From contig JAUSOQ010000001.1 of assembly GCA_030655755.1 (NCBI GenBank), positions 1-49,590 of the forward strand: 49,590 nt of DNA. The letters run 5' to 3'. Position 1 is the stretch's first letter, and the number at the start of each line of letters is the position of its first letter. A program made the translations under genes and the position numbers. Positions 1-8,090 of this stretch are shown one piece after another. The stretch comes from Coriobacteriia bacterium. Its GTDB lineage: Bacteria > Actinomycetota > Coriobacteriia > Anaerosomatales > Anaerosomataceae. A model generated the notes under the pieces. The model was not told the origin of the DNA and ran no database searches. It was given only the letters and a program-made list of their open reading frames with translations.

Positions 1-402
1 GGCGGCGGGGATCTTGACGAGCCGAGGCCCCACCGTCTTGGCCCACCACTTAGCAAAAGCGAGCTTGGAGCAGGGAGCGACGATCCTGTTGGCGACGCAC
101 AGGGCGACGTAGGTGCCCACCGAGGCGGCGGCATCCTTGCGCCTGGGACCTGCGATCTCGTCGACGATCTCTGCCACGCGAAGACGGGAAAGCACCGACC
201 AGACGGCCGCCAAGTCGCCGAACGCCAGATGTCGGCTGCGAACAGGCTCCCCCGGACTTGTGCCCGATAGGCGTGCAAGCACTTCCTCGGCGGGGCCCAG
301 ATACTGCTGGGAGACGATGCGCGGTTTGCCATCCACCCTCGCCGACTCCACGAGGTAGTAGTAGGCCCTACCTGAGATCAGTTTGCTCACGATGCTCGCC
401 AT
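1..402 (-). CDS. IS1634-type transposase, N-terminal part (cut by window edge)
   Basis: The minus strand is open from an ATG at 402 to the window edge (134 codons, no stop). The protein begins MASIVSKLISGRAYYYLVES and continues with a VDGKPRIVSQQYLG segment. This opening is typical of IS1634/IS4-superfamily DDE transposases, and the DDE catalytic core would lie beyond position 1. There is no Shine-Dalgarno sequence before the ATG. Instead a sigma-70-like promoter ends 8 nt upstream, so the mRNA is probably leaderless, which is common in actinobacteria. The element may have inserted next to, or partly replaced, whatever accompanied the restriction enzyme at 535-1878. Family assignment is from recognised N-terminal sequence only; terminal inverted repeats are not identified. 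Confidence 0.75.
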   Translation of the reverse strand, partial: MASIVSKLISGRAYYYLVESARVDGKPRIVSQQYLGPAEEVLARLSGTSPGEPVRSRHLAFGDLAAVWSVLSRLRVAEIVDEIAGPRRKDAAASVGTYVALCVANRIVAPCSKLAFAKWWAKTVGPRLVKIPAA

Positions 403-410
403 GCTTTTAG

Positions 411-439
411 GTAATACCACATCTCGTGCAAGAACGCAA
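411..439 (-). promoter_or_regulatory. Promoter of the IS1634-type transposase
   Basis: On the minus strand TTGCGT (434-439) and TATTAC (411-416) are separated by exactly 17 bp. The transposase ATG follows 8 nt after the -10 hexamer, consistent with a leaderless transcript. Confidence 0.4.
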
Positions 440-534
440 GCACAGGAAACGAGGGAGTGCAGGTCAGCGAACCAGAAGCGGGGAGATCATCTTCCCATCA
501 GTGGCCCTTGGGGATGCGAGCCAGGAAACTCGCG

Positions 535-1878
535 CTAGCTGTCTGCACCATCTGTAAGCTGCTTCGCCAGGTATTTCTGGTTCAGCCAGAAGGACTTCCG
601 CACGGCACGGCCGCCCGTAGGCGTTGGAAGCGTGTCCGCGCTGTTCCGTCCGTGGGGTCGCACGTGGCACACCTTGTTGTCGCTGCTCTTTGGCAGATAG
701 TCGGCCTTACCCTCCATAATCAGCTCGACTGTGCGCTCGAAGCACTCACGCCCGTGTAAATCCACGTCTGACGTGGGCATCGTCCAGAACTGTGTGTGCG
801 CAAGAGTCGGAATCTCCTGCTTGTCCATTTCATACACCACAAAGAAGAAGCGACGGGTGAGATCATTCCGGAGATCCGAACCCTCCCAATCCTGTTGCAC
901 CAGGTCTTCGTAGTCGAAGGCACTGAACGATACGGCCTCCTTCAAAGCCCCACTGGGCCTAAGTCTGACCGTCCGAACGATGACATCTGCTTTGATGAAC
1001 TCGGCGCTGTGTGAGGGGTCAATGCCAAAGATCCTCTGCGTCAGAACAGCGTAGAAGTTCTTCGCCCCGCGCTTGATGCCTACATTCAATCGTGCAGCAA
1101 TCTCATCGGCGGTCATGCCGATGTAAGGGCGGAATCGGTCGTGGACGATTTGCTCGAAGGTCTTGCCGCTCCGGTACTCCTCAGGCCTTACTGCGGACTG
1201 GAGTTTCAAGCTGTCCTCGATGACCGAATTCATGTAGCTGGCCTTCAGAGACAGGGCACGGGGCTTGGCGGACACACCAGAGAACGGCTGTTTCCTGCGA
1301 GCGGCACTCGTCGCGGCTTTCGTGCAGGCCGCCAGGTACAGCGTGTCACCCTCAGAGAGCTCGTGTGCCCGACCCGCCTTCACCTTGCCGACAATCTTGC
1401 CCCAGTCCTGACTGATGATCTCCAGGTCCTCTTCGGGGAAGTCCCAAAGGCGCACGATTTTGATGCAGAAGTCTCGAGGATCCTTGTCGGCCTCATGCAG
1501 GTAGAAGACCAGCAAGAGGTGTGAGTTCTTCGACAAGAAGGAGCTCTTCTCCCACTCCTCAGACACAACCGCCATGTAGTCAATCATGCCAAGCACAAGG
1601 CGCTCTTTAGCCACGAGCTTCTTCTTGCCACTGCGCTTCAGGGGTGTTGCCTTCAGCTCTACGCCTGCCTCAGCAAAATCGGGCTCCGGCCTGTTGTTGG
1701 GCTCATAGCAGAAGTAGTGGCGCTCGAGCGCAGCTCCGTATCCACCCTTGTTGCCCGTGAAGTCAATCTCGGGTGGGAGCTCATCGAGAATCTCACGCAG
1801 CGAATGGCCCACAAGCTTCTCGGCATACGCCAGTATCGACTCTCGGCTAGCTGGGTCGTACGGCACGGGTTGGGACAT
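535..1878 (-). CDS. Sau3AI/MutH-family type II restriction endonuclease (predicted GATC cutter)
   Basis: This 447-aa protein should cleave DNA at GATC, as Sau3AI does. The N-terminal MutH/Sau3AI nuclease domain carries PDFAEAGVELKATPLK, which gives D67, E74 and K76. That is the same D-x6-E-x-K spacing as the MutH catalytic triad. Further Sau3AI-like landmarks are KERLVLGMIDY, SSFLSKNSHLLLVFY, GRAHELSEGDTLYLAACTK and the C-terminal CHVRPH plus SFWLNQKYL. Length is close to Sau3AI (about 490 aa), so both the catalytic and the C-terminal regulatory/DNA-binding halves are present. A strong GAGGAGG ribosome site precedes the ATG at 1878. No DNA methyltransferase is visible on either side; the left neighbour is a transposase. 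The specificity is inferred from homology. Confidence 0.85.
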   Translation of the reverse strand: MSQPVPYDPASRESILAYAEKLVGHSLREILDELPPEIDFTGNKGGYGAALERHYFCYEPNNRPEPDFAEAGVELKATPLKRSGKKKLVAKERLVLGMIDYMAVVSEEWEKSSFLSKNSHLLLVFYLHEADKDPRDFCIKIVRLWDFPEEDLEIISQDWGKIVGKVKAGRAHELSEGDTLYLAACTKAATSAARRKQPFSGVSAKPRALSLKASYMNSVIEDSLKLQSAVRPEEYRSGKTFEQIVHDRFRPYIGMTADEIAARLNVGIKRGAKNFYAVLTQRIFGIDPSHSAEFIKADVIVRTVRLRPSGALKEAVSFSAFDYEDLVQQDWEGSDLRNDLTRRFFFVVYEMDKQEIPTLAHTQFWTMPTSDVDLHGRECFERTVELIMEGKADYLPKSSDNKVCHVRPHGRNSADTLPTPTGGRAVRKSFWLNQKYLAKQLTDGADS

Positions 1879-1938
1879 GTTCCCTCCTCTGCTGCATCAT
1901 ACCCCGCCCTGTCCGTCCTTCCTGCTACACTTTCCCTC

Positions 1939-2730
1939 ATGAACGCCGAGCATCCAGAAGCGCTCTTCCCCACCCTCGACCTTGCCGCTCTGCGCGAGCG
2001 AGATGGTCTCGTCATCGGCGAGATCGCCGGCCGTGACAGCGTGGCGGCGCTCATCGAGGCGGTGCACGGGCACGGGGTCTCGGCCATCCTGCCTACCGTC
2101 GCCTTCGCCGGCACCGAGTACGGAGACGCCGGGGCGCCCCTGCGCGCGATCGCGTTCCTGCGCGAGCGCATGAGTGGGCAGGCCGAGGTGCTCGAACCCG
2201 TCGAGCTGCGAAGCCCCCGGCTGTGGGCGGCGCTCAACGCCCGTTTCGCCTTCGAGATCCAACACCGCTTCGGCATCTACTCGCCATGCCTCGCGTGTCA
2301 CCTCTACATGCACCTGCTGCGCATCCCCCTCTCGTGGGCGCTCGGGAACGCACCCGTCGTCGCAGGCGAGCGCGACACACACGCAGGCGTGATCAAGCTC
2401 TCGCAGACACCACTGGGCATCGACGCCTCTCGCGAAGTACTACTTCACGCGGGAATCGAGCTCATGGAACCCATCAGGCACCTTGAACAGGACTCGGCGA
2501 TCGAAGAGCTTGTCGGTGAGGACTGGCCGCAGGACGGCAAACAGCTTGAGTGCCTGCTCTCGGGCAACTACAAGTCCTTGGACGGCAGCGTCACCTACGA
2601 CGAGGCAGCATACGCCCGCTACGTGCGAGGGTTCCTCGTGCCGACGGGCAGGGCGGTGGTAGCCGAATGGCGGGTAGAACCTGACCCCCCGTATGAGGCT
2701 ATAGTAGGAGGCGTGATCGACACCGCGTGA
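1939..2730 (+). CDS. PP-loop ATP-pyrophosphatase-like protein, function unknown
   Basis: This 263-aa cytoplasmic protein appears related to PP-loop (N-type ATP pyrophosphatase) enzymes such as QueC and tRNA sulfurtransferases. Near residue 32 it has AGRDSVAAL in place of the usual SGGxDS nucleotide loop. It has a possible zinc pair CLAC about residue 122, and a GERDTHAG...KLSQTPLGID stretch in the position where this superfamily binds substrate. I do not recognise the exact family. The ATG at 1939 was chosen because the protein sequence only becomes protein-like there. It has no ribosome site but a TACACT -10-like hexamer sits 8 nt upstream (1925-1930), suggesting a leaderless message. It is divergent from the restriction gene, which starts 60 bp away. 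Possible roles include RNA or DNA base modification. Confidence 0.6.
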   Translation: MNAEHPEALFPTLDLAALRERDGLVIGEIAGRDSVAALIEAVHGHGVSAILPTVAFAGTEYGDAGAPLRAIAFLRERMSGQAEVLEPVELRSPRLWAALNARFAFEIQHRFGIYSPCLACHLYMHLLRIPLSWALGNAPVVAGERDTHAGVIKLSQTPLGIDASREVLLHAGIELMEPIRHLEQDSAIEELVGEDWPQDGKQLECLLSGNYKSLDGSVTYDEAAYARYVRGFLVPTGRAVVAEWRVEPDPPYEAIVGGVIDTA

Positions 2731-2784
2731 TGACGGCGAGTTGCAGGCGAAAGCCCCGCAGTCGATACGGGCGAGAGGCAAGAC

Positions 2785-4347
2785 ATGATCGGCAAAAGCT
2801 CATTCGGCGATGAACTCCTGGCTTATCTGGAGCTACTGCCTATCACGACGATCATCGTACGGATGCCCGACGCCAAGATCATCTGGGGGAATCCCTCAGG
2901 ACTCTCCCTCATCGGCGCTACCGACGTTTCTCGGGTCGTCGGCAAGCGAGTGCTCGACCTCATCCCACCCGAACAGCACGGGATCGCCATGCGCAACGTC
3001 GCCATGTTCGCCGCAGGCGCGAAGTCCGTCCCGCCATATGTCTACACGCTCAAACGCCTCGATGGAACGACGACGAGCGTCCACATCGAATCCACCCTGA
3101 TCACGTTCAAGGGCGTCCTGTCGATGCTCACGATGATCGTCGACGTGTCCGAGCGCGAGAACACCCTTTCCGCACTGGCTGAAAGCGAAGAACGCTACCG
3201 GTCGCTCGTTGAGAGCTCTCCCGATGCGATCTTCGTCTGCACAGGCGACGAGATCGTATATGCCAACCCTTCAGCGCTGATCTACTCGGGCGCACAGATC
3301 GAAGACGCACTGCTCGGGCTGTCCATCTTCGATCTGCTCACCCCCGGGTTCCGCGACCAGTCCGCCAGGCGACTAGAGCACGTCTATGCGAACGGGGGCA
3401 CGTTGCCAACAGTCGAGACCGCCGGCCTAAGACTGGATGGCACGATGTACCCGGCCGAGATACGTACAACACTGATCACGTGGCAGGGAGAGCCAGCCGT
3501 CCAAGTGGTGATGCGCGATATCAGCGCACGGAAAGCCGCCGAGGCCAAGATCCACGAGTACCAGGAACACCTCCAGCAGCTCGTCAAAGAGCGAACGCGA
3601 GAACTTGAAGAAGCGATGAGAGAGCTTGATGAGATTAATCGCGAGCTCATGCAAGCGAATACAACCAAGGATTCGTTCCTGGCTGCGATGAGTCACGAGC
3701 TGCGCACACCGCTGAACTCGGTCATCGGCTTTTCGGCCATACTGCAGCGGGGACTCGCGGGCGAGCTCAATGAGGAGCAGGCCAAGCAGGTGGGGATGAT
3801 CAACGACTCCGGACGGCAGCTGCTCGCGCTCGTCGGCAACGTCTTAGACCTGGAGTGCATCGAGAGCGGGCACACCGAGATCACGGTGCACGAGTTCTCG
3901 CCCGCTGACGTTGCCATGAAGCTCGTCGAGATGCTCAGGCCACAGGCCGAAGACAAACAACTGCGCATCAAGTGCACGCTTGCCGAGGGGCTACCGGCCA
4001 AGGTCAGGACCGATCAACTCAAGCTCGAGCAGATACTGATGAACCTGCTCGCCAACGCGATCAAGTACACCCAGAGCGGGAAAGTGACGCTCGATGTGTG
4101 CGCGGATAAGACTACGATCCGCTTCGCGGTCTCCGACACCGGCCCCGGCGTACAAGCAGACCAGCGTGATCGCATCTTCGAGGAGTTCTACCAGTTCTCG
4201 ACCCGCACAGACATCGCAAAACCTGCAGGCGCCGGTCTGGGACTGGCGATCGCCAAGCGCCTTTCCGAGATGCTGGACGCTAAGCTGTGGCTGGACAGCG
4301 AGGTTGGAAAGGGTAGCATCTTCACACTTGAGCTGCCGCTGCGCTAG
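2785..4347 (+). CDS. Cytoplasmic PAS-PAS sensor histidine kinase
   Basis: This 520-aa kinase has no membrane segment. Two PAS domains (about 10-130 and 135-260, the second opening with EERYRSLVESSPDAIF) lead through a charged coiled coil (about 262-295) to a HisKA dimerisation domain with the phospho-acceptor in MSHELRTPLNS (H304). The HATPase domain follows with N-box NLLANAIKY, G1 DTGPGV and G2 GAGLGLAIAKR. It would sense an internal signal, possibly redox or a small ligand, and pass phosphate to a response regulator. None is encoded beside it, so the partner is elsewhere. Its stop lies 3 bp from the convergent methyltransferase stop, leaving no room for a terminator between them. Confidence 0.9.
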   Translation: MIGKSSFGDELLAYLELLPITTIIVRMPDAKIIWGNPSGLSLIGATDVSRVVGKRVLDLIPPEQHGIAMRNVAMFAAGAKSVPPYVYTLKRLDGTTTSVHIESTLITFKGVLSMLTMIVDVSERENTLSALAESEERYRSLVESSPDAIFVCTGDEIVYANPSALIYSGAQIEDALLGLSIFDLLTPGFRDQSARRLEHVYANGGTLPTVETAGLRLDGTMYPAEIRTTLITWQGEPAVQVVMRDISARKAAEAKIHEYQEHLQQLVKERTRELEEAMRELDEINRELMQANTTKDSFLAAMSHELRTPLNSVIGFSAILQRGLAGELNEEQAKQVGMINDSGRQLLALVGNVLDLECIESGHTEITVHEFSPADVAMKLVEMLRPQAEDKQLRIKCTLAEGLPAKVRTDQLKLEQILMNLLANAIKYTQSGKVTLDVCADKTTIRFAVSDTGPGVQADQRDRIFEEFYQFSTRTDIAKPAGAGLGLAIAKRLSEMLDAKLWLDSEVGKGSIFTLELPLR

Positions 4348-4350
4348 CTC

Positions 4351-5145
4351 CTACTCCGGCTTGCGCGCCAACATCACGAGATGCCGGTTGCGGAACGCCA
4401 CGAGTGAGCCATCGTCATACTCCGGCGCTGACCACTCGGCCATCGCCGGTGGGCACTCGGCCATGATCGCCTCGAGTTCTCGCACGGTCTTTGGCGAGCA
4501 GTCCTGGATAGCGGTCCACTCGGCGAAGTCGTGATGCTTGTCCACCAGCTCGGTGAAGGTGACCTCGAGACCTGCACGCCCTGCCAGTATCGCCCATGTC
4601 TCCGCAGTGTAGGACTGGTTGTGGCTCGGATCGCGTAACCGCTCGAAGGCATCCACCATGACCGCCGACGTACCCTGCGGGGGCAGCGTCTGGTCCTGGA
4701 AGCCGAGACGGCCACCGGGCACGAGCACGCGCTCCACCTCGGCGAAGAACGCCTGCACGTCAGCGAAATGATGTGCGGCGATGCGGCAGGTCACCAGATC
4801 GAAGTACGCATCGGGGAAGGGCAGCTGTGTGGCGTCGGCGATCTGGTAGCGGGCGGCGATCCCTTCGCTCTCGAGATGGGCGCGCGCTTCTTCAAGCATC
4901 GCGGGCGTGAGGTCCGTCACCGTCACACGCGCGCCGGCGCGCGCAAGTGCGAGAGCCACATGTCCGGCGCCGGTCGCAACGTCGAGCGCCCGCTCGCCGG
5001 GACGCGGAGCCACCTGCTCGATCAGCAGTTCGAGGTCACGCCCGCTGCGATGTGTCGCACTGTCGCGGTAACCTGCAGCACGCATACCGAAGCGCTCGAC
5101 ATTGCGTGCGGCGATGCTGCTTGCCGGGCGTACGCTCTCCCCCAT
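4351..5145 (-). CDS. SAM-dependent class I methyltransferase (UbiE-like)
   Basis: A 264-aa Rossmann-fold methyltransferase. Motif I is LDVATGAGHVALAL, followed by the acidic loop VTVTDLTPAML, motif II-like DATQLPFPDAYFD and VLVPGGRLGFQD. The closest families are UbiE/COQ5 and small-molecule methyltransferases; the substrate cannot be read from sequence. The start at 5145 is preferred over upstream in-frame codons because AGGAGG lies 4 nt before this ATG. It converges on the histidine kinase gene and is divergent from the VapBC pair. No pathway context points to a specific role. Confidence 0.85.
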   Translation of the reverse strand: MGESVRPASSIAARNVERFGMRAAGYRDSATHRSGRDLELLIEQVAPRPGERALDVATGAGHVALALARAGARVTVTDLTPAMLEEARAHLESEGIAARYQIADATQLPFPDAYFDLVTCRIAAHHFADVQAFFAEVERVLVPGGRLGFQDQTLPPQGTSAVMVDAFERLRDPSHNQSYTAETWAILAGRAGLEVTFTELVDKHHDFAEWTAIQDCSPKTVRELEAIMAECPPAMAEWSAPEYDDGSLVAFRNRHLVMLARKPE

Positions 5146-5253
5146 GTGTCCTCCTGCTGTTGGTCTCGTACGCATGATAGCGGTTTGGAGCGGTTTGTAC
5201 TCCCGATAGCCCTGCACGTTATCGTCAGGCGTGACGAGCCGGGCGATCGGGGG

Positions 5254-5286
5254 TATGCTTATAGTGAGCTATCATAATGCTAGCAT
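5254..5286 (+). promoter_or_regulatory. Putative VapBC operator region
   Basis: Just upstream of the antitoxin gene an AT-rich patch contains a perfect 10-bp palindrome ATGCTAGCAT (5277-5286) and an imperfect dyad, TTAT-N11-ATAA (5259-5277). The outer ATGCT/AGCAT arms also pair across the whole region. VapB/FitA antitoxins usually repress their own promoters at such palindromes. Assignment is by position and symmetry only. Confidence 0.4.
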
Positions 5287-5302
5287 CCTAGGAGACACGG
5301 CA

Positions 5303-5545
5303 ATGCCCCGTGACCTACTCATACGCGGCGTCCCGGATGACGTCTATGCCTCGCTGAAGCGACGCGCCGTCGAGGCCGGACGCTCCTTACAGGCCGAGGC
5401 GCTGGACGCCATCACGGCGCGTGCGAAGTACTCGATGGAGGAGTTCATCGAGCTGTCGAAGCGATGGACAAGTGATCCGATTTGCCCGGTGACCACCCTC
5501 GAGCAGATCGTCGAGGACATTCGGTCCGGGCGGGAATCCAGATGA
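5303..5545 (+). CDS. VapB/FitA-type ribbon-helix-helix antitoxin
   Basis: An 80-aa protein beginning MPRDLLIRGVPDDVYASLKR. The N-terminal strand and two helices match the FitA/VapB ribbon-helix-helix fold (DNA binding by the strand, LLIRGVP), and the C-terminal half would wrap the toxin. The stop overlaps the toxin start (ATGA at 5542-5545), the usual translational coupling. A GGAG site lies 9 nt before the chosen ATG. It should neutralise the PIN ribonuclease encoded next and, as a complex, repress the operon through the palindromes upstream. Confidence 0.85.
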   Translation: MPRDLLIRGVPDDVYASLKRRAVEAGRSLQAEALDAITARAKYSMEEFIELSKRWTSDPICPVTTLEQIVEDIRSGRESR

Positions 5546-5970
5546 GCGAAACGATCGTCGTTGATGCGAGCGCAATCGTGCCCGCACTGCTACCGACCGT
5601 CGAGGCAAACGACGTGCGTTCGCTGTTTGGCACTGCGGACCTTCATGCCCCTGATCTGCTGATTCCGGAAGTGACCAACGCACTGTGGATGCAGGTCGCT
5701 CACCGTCGATTCCCGCTCCCGATCGCACTCGAACGGGCCGCTTCACTCGACCGTCTTCCAATCACCTCACACCCCAGCGCCGTCCTCGCCGGGACCGCAC
5801 TCGCGCTCGCCGTTACTATGGGACATGCTGCGTATGACTGCTTCTACGTAGCGCTCGCAATGGCCCTGGACGCGCCATTGTGGACAGCGGACAGGAAGCT
5901 CGCAGCAGCGGTGGCAAGAGCCGGAATACCCGTGCAGATCCGACTTCTCGAACCCGAGGTGACCGACTGA
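5542..5970 (+). CDS. VapC-type PIN-domain toxin (ribonuclease)
   Basis: A 142-aa PIN domain. It opens with IVVDASAIV, whose Asp is the first metal ligand. LIPEVTNALW supplies the conserved Glu, AYDCFYVALA the third acidic residue and LWTADRKLA the fourth. VapC toxins are Mg2+-dependent endoribonucleases that cut tRNA or rRNA. The start ATG overlaps the antitoxin stop, and its own TGA overlaps the ATG of the downstream phosphoglycerate mutase (TGATG). That last overlap is odd, because it places a housekeeping glycolytic gene in the same transcript as a toxin. All acidic residues are present, so it is probably active. Confidence 0.85.
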   Translation: MSETIVVDASAIVPALLPTVEANDVRSLFGTADLHAPDLLIPEVTNALWMQVAHRRFPLPIALERAASLDRLPITSHPSAVLAGTALALAVTMGHAAYDCFYVALAMALDAPLWTADRKLAAAVARAGIPVQIRLLEPEVTD

Positions 5971-7280
5971 TGAACCCCGCACCACCCATCCTCATCGTCA
6001 TGCTGGACGGCCTCGGCGACCGGCCATGGCCCTTACTCGGCGGACTGACGCCACTTCAAGCGGCGCAGACGCCTAACCTCGACGCGTTCGCAGCGCGCTC
6101 GGCTACCGGCATCCTTGCGACGCTCGGCCCCGGCCGTGCACCGGGCACCGAACTCGCGCACTTCGTGCTCTTCGGCTATCCGCAAAGCGACTACCCCGGC
6201 CGTGCCGTGTTCGAAGCAGCCGGGCGCGATGTGGAACTCACCGCCGACCAGGTGGCGCTGCACGCGATCTTCGCCACCGTGCGTCCCGAGACTGATGGCT
6301 CGCTGACCATCGTGGAACGCTACCCCGGCGTTCCTAACGAGCACATCTCAGAGTTGGCGGCGCGCGTGGCCGAGTTCACGCACGGTGACCTCCACATCCG
6401 CTTGCAGCACGTGGGCGGTGAACAGGCCATCGTGACGATCGACGGCGGTGCAAGCGCCGACATCACCGACACCGACCCGCACAACAACGGCTGGCCGGTC
6501 GGCAGCGTTCACGCCCTCGACGACACACGTGACCCCGCCGCTGCGCGACTCACTGCCGAGGCGCTCACCGCCTACCTGCACTTCGCTTACGACGCACTGA
6601 CACCCGGTGATGCCGCCCCGGACGCAGAGCGTCCTTTCCTGCTGCTCAAGTGGACTGCACGCCGACGACCACTCGCGTCTTTCGCTTCGCACACGGGCAT
6701 GCGCGGCGCGATCGTCTCCTCGGCAGGCGTCTTCGAAGGCATCGCGCGCGAACTCGGCATGGAGCACCGCCACATGCCGTCACTCCCCGATCTGGCCGAA
6801 GACACGCGTGCACGTCTGGCCGAGGCTGCGGCGGCGTTCGCCGACGGCGCGGAGTTCGTGCTCGCGCACAGCAAGCAACCCGATGAGGCCGGGCACGAGA
6901 AGGACCCGGAGCTCAAGCGCGATGTCATCGCAGGCATCGACGCTGGGCTCGAAGGACTCGCCGAGCGCGCGGGTCTACCGCCCGACACGATCGTCGTGGT
7001 CACGGGCGACCACGGAACGCCGGCAGGCACCGCGCTCATCCACTCGGGCGATCCGGTGCCCCTCGCGATCCTCGCCGATGCGATGCAGCCCGACGACGTG
7101 ACGGCCTTCGACGAGCGTGCGTGCGCACGTGGGTGTCTCGGCCATCTGCGGGGGGAAGACTTCATGCCCGTGCTGCTCAACGCGCGGGGCAGCGTGCGCT
7201 ATATGGGAGGCAAGCTCTCGCCGCACACGGGGTTGCACTGGCCGAGGGACTACGAGCCGTTCCGACCTGACGGCGACTAG
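5970..7280 (+). CDS. apgM: 2,3-bisphosphoglycerate-independent phosphoglycerate mutase, archaeal type
   Basis: A 436-aa member of the alkaline-phosphatase superfamily that interconverts 3- and 2-phosphoglycerate in glycolysis/gluconeogenesis. The start shows ILIVMLDGLGDRP, with the metal-binding Asp, and TPNLDAFA. LGPGRAPGTELAHFVLFGY should hold the phosphorylated Ser/Thr region. HSKQPDEAGHEKD and VTGDHGTP supply further metal ligands. This is the aPGM (ApgM) group used by archaea and many anaerobic bacteria, rather than GpmI. Its ATG at 5970 shares a base with the vapC stop, and its stop overlaps the convergent PHP gene by 4 bp. No promoter of its own is evident. Confidence 0.88.
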   Translation: MNPAPPILIVMLDGLGDRPWPLLGGLTPLQAAQTPNLDAFAARSATGILATLGPGRAPGTELAHFVLFGYPQSDYPGRAVFEAAGRDVELTADQVALHAIFATVRPETDGSLTIVERYPGVPNEHISELAARVAEFTHGDLHIRLQHVGGEQAIVTIDGGASADITDTDPHNNGWPVGSVHALDDTRDPAAARLTAEALTAYLHFAYDALTPGDAAPDAERPFLLLKWTARRRPLASFASHTGMRGAIVSSAGVFEGIARELGMEHRHMPSLPDLAEDTRARLAEAAAAFADGAEFVLAHSKQPDEAGHEKDPELKRDVIAGIDAGLEGLAERAGLPPDTIVVVTGDHGTPAGTALIHSGDPVPLAILADAMQPDDVTAFDERACARGCLGHLRGEDFMPVLLNARGSVRYMGGKLSPHTGLHWPRDYEPFRPDGD

Positions 7281-7993
7281 ACCACGAGCGCGACGAGCGC
7301 TTCAAGCGTTTCGCGCAACGCGGGGAAGCTTAAGTCCGCCATCTCCAGATGCATGCGACGACGACCGATCTCCGCAGTCGAGTGCGAGTCAGAGGAGCTG
7401 ACCACGGTCACGTCATAGCCGGCGAGCATTGCGGTGTGTCGCGAGTCGACGACCTCGACAGCACGCACGTACGCGGAGGACAGCAGCGTGTCAGCGAGCG
7501 GTGAGTCGAGCAGGCGATATCGCCCGAACACACGGTCGACGTGGCCGACGATGCCGATCCCGCCGAGCGCATCGATGATCTTGAAGACCTCGCGCGGCTC
7601 GTAGGTGACGGTCACCCGGTGCAGCTCGCACAGAGGGGCGACGGGTGAGGTGAGCCCCAGAATGTTCACAAGCTCATCGAACGTCCGCATCGCATGCTCG
7701 GGCGGCAGCAGTGCGAGTATGTGTACCTCGTCGTTGCCGTGGCGGACCTTGAGTTCGGCGCCGGGCACAACAAGCAGGCGACGGCCCATCTCGGCAGCGA
7801 CCTCCTCCGCGGCGTCCATCAGCCGCTCACAGTACTCCACCGAGAAGTGGTCGGTGGCGGCATAGACATCAAGACCGGCGGACAGCGCGGTCTCGACTAT
7901 CTCCCGCGGCGTGGTCTCAAGCGAGCCACGATAGTCGCATGGCAGCAGCGGTGTGTGGTTGTGCAGATCGGCCGCGTATCCCGGCACGGTCAT
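7277..7993 (-). CDS. PHP-domain phosphoesterase
   Basis: A 238-aa stand-alone PHP protein. The metal-binding motifs appear in order: DLHNHT near the N-terminus, ATDHFSVEY, PGAELKVRHG, GHVDRVFGR and the C-terminal SSSDSH. Such trinuclear-metal hydrolases include phosphatases (histidinol phosphatase, RNase AM/TrpH type) and nucleases, and the substrate is not evident. There is no polymerase or helicase domain attached. It converges with apgM by a 4-bp overlap. The ATG at 7993 fits the first motif, which begins at residue 9. Confidence 0.8.
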   Translation of the reverse strand: MTVPGYAADLHNHTPLLPCDYRGSLETTPREIVETALSAGLDVYAATDHFSVEYCERLMDAAEEVAAEMGRRLLVVPGAELKVRHGNDEVHILALLPPEHAMRTFDELVNILGLTSPVAPLCELHRVTVTYEPREVFKIIDALGGIGIVGHVDRVFGRYRLLDSPLADTLLSSAYVRAVEVVDSRHTAMLAGYDVTVVSSSDSHSTAEIGRRRMHLEMADLSFPALRETLEALVALVV

Positions 7994-8090
7994 CCTCTCG
8001 TGTGAGCTTCAGACATTGCTTTCGAATCTACACTGCGCGACGCTACGTATCAAGTTTTCTGATTGTGTTGATAACCGGTCGCGCCGTTCG

